Of a DNA stretch of 64,000 nucleotides, positions 1-14,700 are shown in pieces. Under the pieces are notes generated by a model that was given only the letters and a program-made list of their open reading frames with translations, was not told the DNA's origin and did not search any database. The number at the start of each line of letters is the position of its first letter. The first letter of the stretch is position 1. Source of the stretch: Struthio camelus (taxonomy: Eukaryota > Chordata > Aves > Struthioniformes > Struthionidae). Both the position numbers and the translations under genes were made by a program. The stretch is from contig NC_090964.1 in the NCBI RefSeq assembly GCF_040807025.1, positions 2,790,001 to 2,854,000 on the forward strand, given 5' to 3'.

Positions 1-737
1 TAAAATGCTATTTTTTACAAAGCTGCTCTGCTGGCCAGTAATGTGGGTGTCTCTCCATGAAGCTTGCCAGGTGTTTCTTAGTTTGGGATCATATTTTTCT
101 TCAGTTATCGTGTAGCTGTGTTGTGCTGTTTCCCTATAAGGTAAATCACGCAAAGCCCCATACTCCAGCATCTCTGCTGAAGATATTTTTTCCTTTCCCT
201 TTTGTTGATCAGGAATAAGACTCCATCATCTCATGTTTTACCAAATGTCAACCTCATGCTAAAATGTTTCCAAGGTTAACTCACCAAAAAGTTTGCTTAA
301 GTTGCTCTAGTACTTGAATCTTCTATTAGCCGTTCTAGTTTTTGCAAATGATTGGAGTCCTGTCCTAATTTAGCATCTAAAGTTAAATGTCAAGGTTTGA
401 ACTATTCACCCTGTGCTTCTTTTATAGTGGATGAAGAGAAAGACACACTTCCAGGGATATTGTCCTGTTTTAGGAGAAGATAGTTGCCATCTTTCTCCAT
501 GGAGTAAAAGGGAGTTGAGGATGAGTAGCGCAGACAGGAACACTTCAGCTAGCGAAGGGAGCTGTTTGGTCTTTCCTTGCACTCCCTGTATTGAAGTTTC
601 AGGTGTTGGTAAAAAAGGTTATGATTCACTATCCTTTAATGTATGAAATTATGTGACCAATTATCAAAAATTACCGTTTTAACTTCTCTTTTTGTTTCTG
701 AACTTACCCTGCTTGGTTTCACATGTGAGAATACACG

Positions 738-782
<45 letters not shown>

Positions 783-3700
783 GTAAAAAAATGTTGCCAC
801 CTCTCAAAAACGTGTGGTGATGGAGGCCGTTTCTCCCCACGGCATCTAACTCTAGAAGGGGGGAGAGCATGTTGTCCTTCCATGCAGATAACACAGTGGA
901 ACGCATCATGTGTTGTTAGTGAGTTACGCAGCTGTGAGATAGCCGTGATGTGTTTAAATGTTTGTCTCTGGACAAACATGAACACTGTAGTAACACTGAA
1001 CAGCTAAATTAACAGAGCCTCTTGCAGATTTATTTGTACTGGTAAAGTCTTAGGACCTCCGAATGTAAAAGCGCCACTCTTTCCTTAATTAAAGAGCTAA
1101 TGTCTTTGAATAAAAACAGCAACATTTATGGTTCTTGTTAACCACTGACAGAGTAACTTTTATGTGCATTACAAAACATTGACTTGTCATGGTATCTCTG
1201 AAAGATGACGCAGAAAAGCTGATGCAACTTGGCTCAGTTTTATTAGATGCAAGTTACATTCCTAATTCTGTTTGAAGTGATTTGGCACAAATTGTTATTC
1301 TTTATGAGAAAGGTGAACATATAGAATATACTTGCGTATCTTATATATACATATATACACACGTGCCCCAGGGATTAGTGGAAACCAATTTTCTTGTGGT
1401 TGAGCGTTCCTTAGGAACAAAGTGATGGGTTTGCAGTAGCTGGGACACAGGATGTTAATCGGACAGTATTTCCCAAATCTCTGACATTAATGCTGAGAAA
1501 CACTGTTCTAACACTAATTGCTTGAATACTATGAAGTGGAAAATATATTGCAAAGTATAAAGCTTTGCAGGGTGTAAGCATTGGGGTATTTTATTAACAA
1601 CTCAAGGCCCTTCAGGAAAACAGGGGAGTTTGGATGGCTATAGGTATTTGCTACTTCTGCATTTCTACATGACTACCATTCTACGTGACTACCATTTCAG
1701 AGATTAAGAAACAAACAAACAAAAAACCGCTCTGCCATGATGGTGACCTCGGGATTTCTAGTGCATGAGAACCTAGTTGATTCCATGTTTAGGTATTTTG
1801 GAGAACCAAAAGTCTCCATCAGCTTTGCTTTCTGAACTCCTCCTTTATTCCTCTGAGAGAAGGGTTCCCTGGAGAGCTGAATCAGTGCTGAGAAGTTTAA
1901 TGCTGTGTCCATATCTAAGTCTTTAGTTGCCAGGTGCAGTTTGTCCACTGCCTTTCTGAACGCTCTCCTTCTTGTCTTTTTCGGCGCCATTTTAGTGTTG
2001 GGTGTTGTCATGGTGGTGCCTCAGACCCTTGGAGAAGCGTGGAGAAGCATGCGTATCCAAAAACGTGTGTGATTTTCTAACTATGCTAGCTGGTCTAACA
2101 AAAGACTTTACTCTTATCTACAAACCATGTCTGACCCCAAGTTATGGTCATTAGAACATCTCTTTCCATGGGCGTCTGCACTTCGCTTTCATTGCCTTGC
2201 TGCGCTGTTTTTTCCTATATTCTGAAAAGTGGCTCAGAATTTCGTTTACTTCATTTATTTGGTGTTTATTGATAGTTTTGTTGTGAACAGTGCTGTCAGG
2301 CTGCCATGTCTGTTCTTTGCTATGGTATTTTGCTATGGTGTTTTTTTAAAAGATTGTATAAATATGTGGAATGCTACGTTAAAGTGTTAGGCTGTGATGT
2401 TTTAGAAGGTGCTTTAGACTTAGGCTCTAAAAATTTAGAGACTGTTGTGTTTTTGATTCACTTTTTTTCCCAAAGTTTCCAGAATTTGGGGATGTTTAGC
2501 TAATTCTTAATTTCTATTGTTACATTCAGAGTAACCTTCTGAAGACCTAGGCAGAAGAGATCAGCATTTCCTGTTGACTTCATTAGGAACTTTTGTCTGT
2601 TGAGCATCTTCTGAAATATGATCTGTTACTGAAACATCTTGATATGGATTTCATGATCTACCATTAAATACCTGTATTCTTAGTCTCAACTGAAGTACTT
2701 GGAAAATATTAAAAGTTACATTTTCCGTATGGAAATCATACTGGAGTAATACCTTTTGATCTTATGGAGAAGATGGCTCTTGCATTGTCTGATTGATAGT
2801 TGGAAGGTTGAAGACTGAACATGTATGGTGCAAATCAAATATTCTACAAATTATGTTTCTAGTCACAAAATCTCTATTGAGTGGGTGAGAACTTGGCCAG
2901 ATTCTTTTCGCAGAATCTCAAAAGGCCTATTCCCAGTATTTGGACGACTTTCCGCCGTGTATTTGTTTCTACATCAGAAAAGAAGGCATTACCGACTGTC
3001 TAACTGGACCAAAGCAGATGTATTTTATGTATGAAATTCAAGCAAGCTGACAAACACGGCCATGCTCTCAAGACCACCCAGTTCAGGGGACTGCTTTCAG
3101 AAAAGAGGTGTCCTATATTCTTACCTGTTTGTCACTTGTCCTTGTGCCATAATACGTTTTGGTGCTTATTTAATGCATAATTATGCACAGGATGTACTTG
3201 TGGTCTGGAGAGATTTACTAAAGTAACATTAAAAAAAAAAAAAAGTAATGACATACAAAATTATGCATGTGATTGTAAGATGGTGGTTAGAGGCACTGTG
3301 GATGGGATGGTTTATATTAACTCGAGGAAGAAATAGTCTATCCTGTGTGGGGCCTTTCTGTGTGCCTACATCTGTCCTTTGACATTCCTGTGTCTCTGTG
3401 CTGTGGTGCTGCCTTTGAATGTGGAGGGGTTTCACAGTCATTCACTCTCCTTTCTCTGTGTCATCTTTGAGACTCTGCTAGTTTAGAAATAGTCTTGCAG
3501 AACCATAGGGAAGGATGTGCCACTAGGGCAAAAGTGAAACTTGCTCTATAGAAAGTAGAACACACATATCAAGAGACAGTTACGAAAAGCTTGGGCTGAA
3601 AGAGGCCTTGGCATATGACCTAAGTCAGCTCCTGCACGCATCCAGCCAACCCTACTAACACCCCTGACATGTTTGTCTGACTTGGTGTTAAAAAAATCCT

Positions 3701-5700
3701 ATGATTATTGCTCTGCAACGTTCAGTGGTGGTTTGTGTTTCACCATCACAGTGATTAGGTACTTGCATGTATTTTGTGGTCATCTGATTTTGTTGCTGTT
3801 GCTGTCTGCTACTTGCCCGTCTTCCTCACATCTTAAGGAAATGTTGGTCACTGTTCTCTCTAATTAGAAAGTATTTACATATTTGAAGATTATGGCGCTT
3901 CCCTTTCAGGACTAAACAAATACACTTCCTTCAGCTCTCCTTAGAGGACATGTTTCCTATGTGTTTTATTCTGGAGTTTCTGTGGTGTATCTATAGTTTT
4001 TCGTAAATCAGTCTTTCCCATTTGTTTCCTAATTAGGATGGTCTTAGAGATTTGAAACGGTAACAAAGACCTAACTTTAAAGCTGAAGATTCAAAGCCCT
4101 GGAGTGGTTATACAGATAGATGACTTGGTTTGACTAACAGGTGATATTTTGATTAAGTTACGTGCCCATTCTCAAATGGCCATTGCAGTACTTAATTCTG
4201 ACAAAGCTGCAGCATGGAGGGAGCTCTTGGAATTGCTGTTCTTGTCTGGTTGTAGCATCTTCCTTGGCATCTAGGTAAGCGAGACTCCCTGACTGTTCTC
4301 CCTATAGTGGGTGAAAGGCTGCAGTTGTCTTTTTTAGCCTTGGTATTGCTTTTTTTTCCTCCTCGAGTTGGATAGGTTTAAGATGGAGAGCGGTCTGGCT
4401 ATTTTGTTGACCCTTAGCTATGCATTGAGCTCACAATGTTCTTCACCCCTTCACTTTGCACACTCCTGCTTGTTTTGAAGTAGCTCCTCTCAACTCATTC
4501 CTACTTTCTGACAGCAGGCCGGGGAGAAGTGCCTTTAACATTGACTGCCGATTAAACCTGAGCTAGTCTCAATGGTTAGGCTTTTTGCAATAGGGATTGC
4601 AGCAGCTTTAACTACTAGTTGGCTTTCAAACTCTAAGTTGATAATTTTGAGTCAAAAATCCTATAAAGAGGTGGTCATCAGAGGCTGCTTCTACACTGTC
4701 AGTCTGGTATTGAAAGAGTAAAAGTACTTTTCCTCCTCTACCACCTCTTAAGGATAGCATCTTACTCCAAGGCACGTTTTGCCTGCTTCCTATAAACAGA
4801 TCTTGGTCCGGGAAGGTGGGAATGCAGAGAAAGTTGAAGCATCTCCAGTCATTGAAAATTGACTTTCAGCTTCTAGTTGGATCCCCAGGACTTATAACTG
4901 CAAGCGTTAGAAAACTGGAGTGGGCTCAGAAGCAGTTAAACAGAGGCCTGAAGAGATCTGAAGAACAACAGTTTAGATTAGTTACTTTAGTCAGATGCTG
5001 TTTTTTACCAATGTAATTGTGTAGCAGACTAGATGTTAAGACAACATATGAGCTGAAACCACGCTGCTTGTGTGACTTGTATATTTGAGTTGAAGTCCCA
5101 TTGCTGTCTGCGTGCTTTGCCTAGGGTTGTTAGAAATGCTTTCTGAAATGATTTGAATGACAGAAGATCTGGAGGAAACTTTACTTAGATTTTTTTTTCT
5201 TTGTTTCCTTTTAGCTCCCTTTCCCCTGTTGTCAGTCTATGAAAATAACTGACCTTTAACTTGTTTCTAAGTATTCAACCCAAGCCCAATGAATGCAATG
5301 AAAGGGCTGATCTTGACTTTAATAGATACCAACTCCAACCTCACTATATAATAGTTGAGGTTATTTGCAATGCTGTGTGATTCAGCCCAAGCATCAGAGG
5401 GATTAGCAGTTCCTTTATACCAATGTGGCAGTGGATCTTACTGTTACACTAAGGGATCTTTAACTGAAAGCTTTGGAAATTTGGTCTTGGTGGTGTTTTT
5501 AATTTTCTCTTTTTCAGCTAGCTTTGTCAGCAGCTCTAATCTATGTGCAGCCTGACAATCAGTACTTAATATTGCAAAAATTAAATGATGTGTGATTTGT
5601 TGTTTGTTTTTGTGACAAGCAAAAATCTTAATCTGAGGAAGCAGCATGCTGTTTGGTCCCAGCATATTTGTTTATAACTGGTCCAATTTATCTGATTCAG
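1..5700 (+). other. EYA3: EYA3 intron (3' part), no exon recognised
   Basis: This stretch precedes the first recognisable EYA3 exon, which starts with a split codon at 5701, so it is read as intron. I searched it by eye for the coding sequence expected upstream in EYA3 (Tyr/Gln-rich transactivation segments) and found none. Its short ORFs have no family resemblance. It holds an (AC)n/(AT)n microsatellite near 732-783 and an A-tract near 3231-3244. Base composition is AT-rich and typical of unique intron sequence. Confidence 0.7.
732..783. repeat. (AC)n/(AT)n microsatellite
   Basis: An alternating purine-pyrimidine tract: a short CG/CA part, then about 14 CA units, then TATATAT. It lies in the first EYA3 intron segment and can adopt Z-DNA in principle. 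Confidence 0.9.
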
Positions 5701-8700
5701 GTGCACTGTGGCCAGGTATGAAACCTGAAAGTGGTTTAATTCAGACTCCATCTACAAGTCAGCACAGTGTTCTTACCTGCACTACAGGGTTAACCACAAG
5801 CCAACCCAGCCCAGCACATTATTCTTACCCCATTGAAGGTAACTTGGCATGGTTTTTTATCTGCATCTCTCTCCACCTAATTGAGTCCAGATTCCACAAA
5901 TAGAGAGGCTTGCACGTTTGTCCTTAGTTTGTGCATGCTTCTTTATGCTTTGTCTCTTTTCTGTGTGTGCCTGTGTGTTTGTTTGGTTTTGTATTTGCTA
6001 CACATACCTCTGTCTGCACCAGGCTGGCTTGTTGGTGCCATGCTGATGGACTTAACAGGGTGAAGCAAGGGGGGTGGGGAGAGATGACTTAATGTTGTAT
6101 TCTTGCATGCCTTTACTGGGAATGCTCTTGCAGCTCAAGCTCTTTGTTAGTGGTCGTTAGCATGATGTCAGGAAATACAATGAGATTGGTTTTTTTTGCT
6201 TGCTTCTGCAGGTAGGATGGGTCTTTTATAATATGCATGTGTGTACCCACACACACACAAAGTACACACCAGGATATATTGCTTGTCTTGTTATGTGAGG
6301 CTGCCAGCTTGGTAGATCTGCTGCAAAGTGAATTTCTAAATATAGAACTAGCCTACAAATATTCCCACTACCAGAAGTGCCACATCTAAGAGGCTGTGTG
6401 CTGAATTTCACCACATTCCAAAGCAATTTTTTAGGAGTAAATATACCAGGCAGTTGTGTAATGATATATTGTTGCCTATGGCAAACACATGCAAATCTAT
6501 AAGTTTCTGAGGCTGGATTTTTGGGTGATGCATTGTGAAAATCTGTCTTTTTATCTATAGTTTTTAAGAAGCATTTCAGGAATGCTTAAAACTATTTCTG
6601 GTGTGATATTTTTATAGAATAATTCAGGGTCTTTGGGAGATCTTTAGTTCAACCTCCTGCTCAAAGAGTTGACAATGAATTCAGACCAGGTTGCTCAGTA
6701 ATGCTTTATCCAGGTGGATCTCCAAAACCTCCAAAGACAGAGAGTGCAACCTGCAGTTCTTGATTATCTTCATGGTGAAAACTTTTCTCTTTGTCAAATC
6801 AGAACTTGTCCTGTTTCAAGTTAGGACCGTTTCTCTCCTCCTTGTGCACATATGCAAGAAGAGCCTGGCTCAGTCTTCTTGATAGCCTCCATATATGCAA
6901 TGGAAAGCTATTAGTTTCCCCCACCCTGCCCCAGAGCTGTCTCTTCTCTGGGCTGACTCAGCTCCCTACTCCTCCGTGGGGCATGCGCTCCAGCTTCTTG
7001 ATCATTTTGGTGGCTCTTTGGCCAGACTTGCTCAAGTTTATCGATGTTTTTCTTGTGCTTGAGGCAGAAAACTGGATGCTGTATCCAGATGTGGTCTAAT
7101 GAATGCCAACTGAAGAGGAATAATTTTAAGCAATAACTGAGTTTTAGCATATCTTTCATTCATGTGAAAGCCACATGGTTATATCATTACAGGAGATACT
7201 TGCTCAGCTTGCGCTTCATTGTGATGGTAAATGGCCTAGTATACTGTTTATCCTTAACTTATTTTTCATATTCCTAACTTTAATATTAGAAATACAACTC
7301 TGGAAATACCACCTTCTTTTAAATATAGCTATTCTCCAGGTACTCGCATTGACAAAATAAATCTTAGCGCTTTAAAGCACTAGCCTTAATCATGAAAGGG
7401 GAGATATCAGAAACAGTTCTACCTCATGTGACCCCTGACACAATTGTCAGCCGATTTACCTTGGCGAGCATACACTGTCGCTGGGAGCAAATGAGGTAAC
7501 AGAGAGCCATGGTCAGGCTTTTGGATTTTGAAACGTTTTTGGATTTTGAAACATTTGACTTGCACTAGTGTAAGAATATGACTCTGGAGTCTCATGTGAT
7601 TTGAGGAGAGTTCCCCTTCAGGCTGCTCTTTGTAGGTGAAGAGTCATCTGAATTGTATACATGTTATTGCTTTTCTGTAAAACATTTTGCAAATTTTGGG
7701 TTTTCCTAGGTTAATTTCTGGTCAAATTAAAAAACTGCCCACTGAAGGATCAAGTCAGTTCTTGGACTGTTTCATGGGAAGGTAGTGGAGAGCGTGGAGG
7801 AAGGATGGGCAAAGGCAGTTGTTTTGTTAGTAATGTCTTGAAAATCTATCTGTTCTCTCAAAACAAAATAGGCGGGGGCTTATTCAGTGGTGCAAAACTA
7901 TATATGATATTACTGGTCCACCTGAGATGTATTTCAGTGCGTGTTCTGTATGTTATAGTCTACAGACTAACGCTATGCTGAAGTAACTTGAACCCCAGTA
8001 AATGGTCAGATGCACTTAGTGACGTAGAATTCTGCCTTTTATACTCACATGAGTAACACCTGCAGTGGTATGTATCAGAGGGTGATGTGAAGCACTAGGA
8101 TCTGACATGCCAAACGTTTTTCTGGCTTCTTTGGCCCGTTTGTAAGTAAAGAGCCTCACCCTAGGTGCAGAAAGAATTGCTGAATCTGTGTAGCGTGAAA
8201 TGTTTGTGAAGGTCTGGTGTGTAACATTGTAGAGATAAGAGATAATTTAGAAAGAAATGTTGGAATAAGCCTGGAATTAAGATAAATAATGAAGTTCAGA
8301 TGGGAAGGGTCCGTGTTTTTACCAGAGCCCCAGCACTTGGAGGGCTTTCCTTTCTATGATTTCTTAGCCTCTGTGATTCATCTCGGTGGAACCAGCCTCC
8401 TCTGAGCACAGTAGGTGAGAATCGTTCTCCATTCACTCTTCATAATAATCTTGAAAGAAGTAATAGATCTGTTCTGGCTTCTAGAGAGTTCATATCCTCC
8501 TGCTTTGCTGCAGATTCCTTTTGTGTTAGCAAAAAGTTTTTTTGGATAGCTATCCTTTGAAGTAACCTAGGAAGTGGCATTTTCTTCAGGTAACAGACGC
8601 CTTAATTGTTTCTCTAATGCGTACAGTTGGAGGGAGTTTTATTTAGAAACTAACCTCTATTCTTTAGAAGTTGTTTGCAGTGGATCTGTGATGGGTATCT

Positions 8701-11700
8701 TACTCTCTTAAAAGCTGTTGCTTTAGAGTAGCTGGATAGCTACTACAGACACTCAGGTATCTTCATTGCCATTATTGCTGTTCACTGCAGCCTGTCTTCC
8801 TTCTTCTAAATGTTCTCCCCCAATACTCCCTCCCATCTGATTTTGGACATTCCTCAAGCTGTTTCTACTTATGAGGGAATTCCCAGGAGTTAATTAGTTG
8901 CCTTCATTTCTGCATCTGCAGAGAGGCCACCTTTCACATTTCCCACCTCTCAGAAATAGTCTGTATCTGTACACCTCTTTTAAGGTTTGTTTTGGTTTTG
9001 TTTTGTGAGGCATGTTTTGGATCAGTTTCTCTTCCCAGGAGCTGTTCACAAGGTAGCATCTTTGATTGCCATAACACAACATATATCGACTAAGAGTTCC
9101 TGGTGGGTAATGTTTGCTTTTGCAGCTTGCCTGGGTTGGAAAAAGACTGAAGCCTTCAGAAGCTTGAGTTCTTCAGTCTTGGGGTAAACTCTGCATGGGT
9201 GTTACTTGCAGCAAATAAGGGCTTTTCTCTGAGTGAAGGTAAAATAGGTGATGCTATTGACTTCTGCAAGTCTTTTCCTAAGCATTGAAGAGTGATTCTT
9301 CTTTTTAATAGTGTGTGGGCGAAGGTTTAGCAAAGTAAGTTACTTTATGATGGCACCTGGTTTAGTACATGTTGATTTTGTTCGTGCTTGCCTCGTTACT
9401 TGCTTTCACTAATCCTTGAGGGTCCCGAAAGCCAGTGTGGGGTAATGTTTAATGGAACAAACCTGTTGCTGTAAAACCACAAAATCTGCTACATGACTTC
9501 TGTTCCCAGAAGGTGTTCTAGATGCTTCTCCTGTGCTTTGGAAGAACTGAATGCAATAACATAAAGAATATTAAACGTTTTTAAATTCTTAATGACAGAT
9601 ATGTCTCTTTAATAATTTGTCCAATAATTATTTCAGAAATTCTCATCCCCAAAGCAAGCGTAGTTTCATAGGGATTTGGAGAGATTATATTTACTTTCTC
9701 CAGCAGGAAATACCCTTTTTCTATTTTGTTTGAAATGTTTTTAGTATTTCCTTAAATTTTTGGACCTAATTAGGCTAAATATGCTAAGTCCAATGTAAAT
9801 GGAGATAAACTTTTTTTTTTATCAGAACTGACCTAGACAAACTCATTTATTGATTTACTCTGATTCATTTTCATCTTTTATAAATAAGCATCAGACTGTG
9901 ATTGTTGTCTTCTCAAAACTTTTAATAAAAATAAACCATTTTAATTAAACTCCCACTGCTTATCAGGTATGAAGGGAAAATATTTCCTTTTTAAAAACTA
10001 TATCTAGATTTATGAAACACTTTAAAATAATGTTTTTAAAGATCACTGTGTGCCAGCTCTCCTTCCTTGTAAGCCCAGTGGAAACTGTTTACTGGTTTCA
10101 AAATATACCCCAACTCTCTTTTGGCTGCCATAAGCAGAGTGCTGCTGGGAGCAGAAATGTTTGCGCATAAGCCCAAGTAGTACTAATTTCACAGCTTGGA
10201 TTGGTCTTCCTCTTGTACTTTTCTTGAAATGTGTAACCTAGTAATTCTTAATTTTACAGCATCAACTACCAATGCCAGTCCAGTCTCTACATCCTCAACT
10301 GTTGTCAATATTTCCACGTCAGCAGTAGCCAGCATCTCACAGGTAAAACTTCCTTCTTGATTATATTTATATACAGCATCTAATTCACCTTTGCTTAACA
10401 CATTATTCAAAACTAACAAGAGAAGACGAAATATTTGCACCACTTTAAATGGAGCACAATGGGTACTAGATTTATAGGGTTTGGTATGTAACTCAAAGTC
10501 AGCAAAATTACTCTTGCTTTTCTCTTTGACCATACTGCTTTTCTCTTTGGTCTTCACACCAAACTCACTTCAGCTCCTTGTTGCTATTTTGTTTTCTGTG
10601 GATTGAGTGTGGTGAATCTTAAAACATTGAGATCTCTGCGTGAGACCCTAGAGAGGAAACAATGGAACCGTTATTAGAATCATATTTACAGGGAGGATTT
10701 TAGGTGGACATCTTTGGAATGTCTTTGTTCTCCATCAGCAAGAAAAGGAGAACAGGTTGTATACAAAAAAAAAAAGGGAAAAAAAGGAAAAAAAGAAGTG
10801 GGAGATGCTTTCTGATGGTTTTTAGAATAAAACAAAACCAAAAAGCCCTGTGGTTAGCCAACAGGTCCTTTTCCTCCTTGCTCCATGATCTGTTATGGAT
10901 AATCCAGGGCCCTTTGTTCTCACTCCAGTCAGGGGTTAACTGCCATTCTGCATATATAGAATTGAAAAGGAATGCTTCGATGTTGTAGCTTTGCAGAAAG
11001 AGGATCTGCGGAGCTGTAGAAAATGTAATGGATGCAGCAAAATCCCTGTGTATCTATGCTGCTACTTTTTAAGGCTCTTTCAGGAACAAAAAGCTTACTT
11101 AGAGTTGTAAAGAAAGAAGCTTTCCTGGATGCTAGTGCAGAGATACTTGGTGCTTGTTCACAAATCCAGGATGCTCCTTGAAGAAATCAAAGGTTCATAG
11201 TGTGTCAGAAGAGAGTAATGTGACACTTCAACGTGTCTATTTTCTTTACGGTCAGTAGCAGATACGAAGACCTTCAAGCATAGCTTGAATAGCAGGTGCC
11301 CTGACTGATCTCATTAATCTTCTACATGAGTAAACAGTCTTCATAGATGGAAAACTTTGATCACAGCATGCAAAATAGTTGCTTTCTAAAGTTATGACAT
11401 GAGTAGAGGCTGTTTATCCTGTAGCTCTCATGGCCTAGATTGTACTCTGAGCCACTCAGAGTGCCCCTGCCCTGTCAGTATATCAGTATATCTAAAACAC
11501 AAGACAAAGCCGTACGTTTCTGAAGATGGCAATAGCAGACTAAGCGTGGGCTGATGCCTTGGGTCCACTCAATACTTTCCTCTTACTTTCATATCAACAT
11601 ATTGGAATCAAATTAGGAATTCATTTTTGAAGGAACTAGATGTAGAGGAAAAGCCTAGTGATTCCTGACATACTGTAGGCAGAACCTGCTTTCTGGGGAG

Positions 11701-14700
11701 GCCATTGGGACAGCAATACTCATTTTGCTATGGCATCTTCCAGTTGAAGCCGTGTAAATAGTTGCTTTAGGTGTCTGTGTAACCTCAAGTATCTTCCACT
11801 TCTGGGAATTTCTTGCATGTGCAGAAGGAAGTAGCATAAAGTTAGTATGCTTTTGCTGACGTTTCTCTTTGACAAACGTATATGGTATAAGAGTCATCTT
11901 AATATAAAATGTTTTCTGAAAGAAGTGTCCTATTGTAACTGATCTTTTTTCCTAACAGGAGTATCCTACATACACAATCCTTGGCCAAAGTCAGTACCAG
12001 CCATGTTATCCGAGTTCTGGCTTTGGAGTTGTAACACCAGCAGACAGCAACGCGGACAGTACTGCATTAGCAACAACTACGTATCCAACTGAAAAACCAA
12101 ATGCCATGGTGCCTACGCGGACGGTGCAGAGACATTCCTCTGGTAATGATTTCATCTTTAACTGGCTGGTTGCAAATGTACCTACGATGTACGTACGGTA
12201 CAGTGTGCAGACATGGGGAAAACTTTGTTTGGAAGTGTGATTAGAACACCTTTGCCTGCTGGCCTGGATGGGACGCTTGCTTTCCATTGTCCCAGTTGTC
12301 TCCCTGATGCGCAAGGTGTATTATGTTAGGGCAGCCAAATTTATGTGTTGGAAGTCTTATACTGGTGTGGTTTAGGAGACACATACTATATGCTCCGAAT
12401 GCCCTAGGGAGGTGGTGTACCAGGTGGCTCAAAGTGGAGACAACAGCAGCGACCCAGTAACTTTTGCCCCACATGATGGGTCAGGGTTGTGTGCTCGTTT
12501 GGGCCCCTGGGCATCCCTGTTTTATCCAGCCTCAACAGCTCCTGCTTGCTCCTTCCTTCCCACAGCCAAGTATTCAGATTCCTTGGCAGCTACAACACAG
12601 CTGCCAATTCCAGCTATGGGAGCCCCCCTGGAATGGCTTGTGTATCTTTTAAAGCTGTAGTTTGGCCACCACCACAAACGAGCTGGCCTCTGATATGCTC
12701 AGGAGCACATTCTTTTTCTCCTCTCTTCCATCTGCTTCATCATGTAAACCCTTTTTCTAAATGAAAGCTGTTTTACTGTGCTCTGCCTGTGAGCAGATCT
12801 GCATATAGGCAGCATTAAGTAACCCTACACTTGTCAGGGACAGAAGATTTTAGCTGGTAACAGAAGAGATGCAGAAAATAGATTTAAAGGATTTAATTGA
12901 CTATTCTAGAGAAGTTGTATCTTTGGCTGGCCTTTTCTGCTAATGTCATAGCATGCATCAACTTGCAGCAGCGTTGACTAGCATTTCCTCACCAAAAATA
13001 CAATTTTCTTCCCTTAATAGGGACAAGAGCAAAGACTTACTGCTTTCTCCAGCCTCTTATGCAAGGAGTTATGAGATTGATTATAAAGTGAAATCTCTGC
13101 TGTGTGTTGCAACCTGGTAGTCTGGGGAAAAAAAATGCAGGCTTGGTTATTTAAGTTTGTTGTTTAACACCTACCCCTCCCCCACCCCCCAACTTCTGAT
13201 GCTTTTTGGAAGTTTTCAATTCTGTTGTTTCAGGAGTTTTAAAGAACAGTAGTGGCTATGATAAGATCATCAACAATGAACTGGGTTTCTTGGAAGTGAT
13301 TTCTATATATCCTTTTGTGCTGTGAACGAGGTTCTCAGCGAACAGTCTTTTCTATGTCTTAGCTCACCTATTCCCTTGTGGCTGGTGCATGAGTATTCGG
13401 TGTATGCTATAAGTCCTTGGTTTCTTTTGGCTGCCCAGAGAAAACAGAGTGACCCCGTAGCTGGATTCCTTGGTCATGAACAGTTGTATGTGAATATTGC
13501 TGCCTTCTTGGCTTGTCCCAGTGTCTTTATTTTCTTAATTCCTTTAACTCCTACAGCATTTTCTATTTTCTGGGTTCTGTGCCCATCCAGTCTGTGCTGA
13601 GCAGCTTCCTTTGAACATCATCGGTCTTTATTATTTTCAAGGCTCGTCTCTGAAAGCTGGATTCTGTCTGCACACTGCTTGTTAGAGGCAGATCCTTGTT
13701 ATCTGTCCTGTGCTCCAAATATCGGGTGTTGCCTTGGCAAAGTCCATATTGTAGGTGAATGTCAGATTTTGAGTGCATTCAGCCCTCTCTGCCCAGAGGA
13801 GAGCTCCACGTGCAAAATTGCCTTTTGGGAAAGCTGCTGGTCTCCATCTCGGAACAAGGTGCCTGCAGATGCCTGTTTTTACCCACAGTAATAATTACAG
13901 TCTGACCTCACTAGGCCATATTCCTAGCACTGGAGCTCTTCTGCATCAAGAACTGGCACTTCTGTAAGCCCTAGGCCTTTTTTTTCCCCTCCAAAGAAAG
14001 AATACAGATGCTGGCACCAGAGGGTTTTTCTGACGCTGTGCTGAGAGTGCTGACTGGTCGGAAGTACTGGCCGGTACACTAGCTCTTACTGACTGGGCTT
14101 TTCCTTCCTGGCTAGTAGAACCTGGAAACAATTCCTTCTCCCCAGGTTCCTAAAAGAGCTATGGCACATGCCTGTAGTGCTCCCCTCCCCCCCCACCCCC
14201 CGAGGGGCCTGAGCCCTCCATTCCCTTGGGGTAGGAGGTGTTGTCCAGATCTTGCCTATCCACCTTGACTTGGCAACCAAGATACCCATTTCCAGGGGCA
14301 GGGAGCAACCGCCACCTCTTAGATGCGCTCTACTGCTGGATGCCAAAAAGGGACTTTCTACCAGGAAATGATCCATTTAAGTGTGTTTTGGTAAACTGTT
14401 GTAGTGTATCCCACATGGAAGGCTGACGGCAATGTCAACTCCTCATCAGGAATGTTGAATTTTTTTGTTCTCACAGCAGGCTGTCTTCTCTGTTATGACA
14501 ACAGTGGGTGGCTAAACTTGTGGACTCAGCTATCTTAATGGTCTTGGAAAACTGGCTTATTCCTCTGCCTGCCTCCAGTGGAGGCTGACTGACTACCCAG
14601 CTGTCATAGCAGCCCCTGAGGGTTATAGTGCTAAAGAATCATGGCCTATGGAAATTGTGGTCCTGAATTGCATTCCATTTAACATGTATGTCTGTCTTCA

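Noticed and set aside
2825-3034. A 69-codon plus-strand ORF as a possible missing EYA3 exon
   Set aside because: No similarity to EYA3 and no suitable phase or splice borders.
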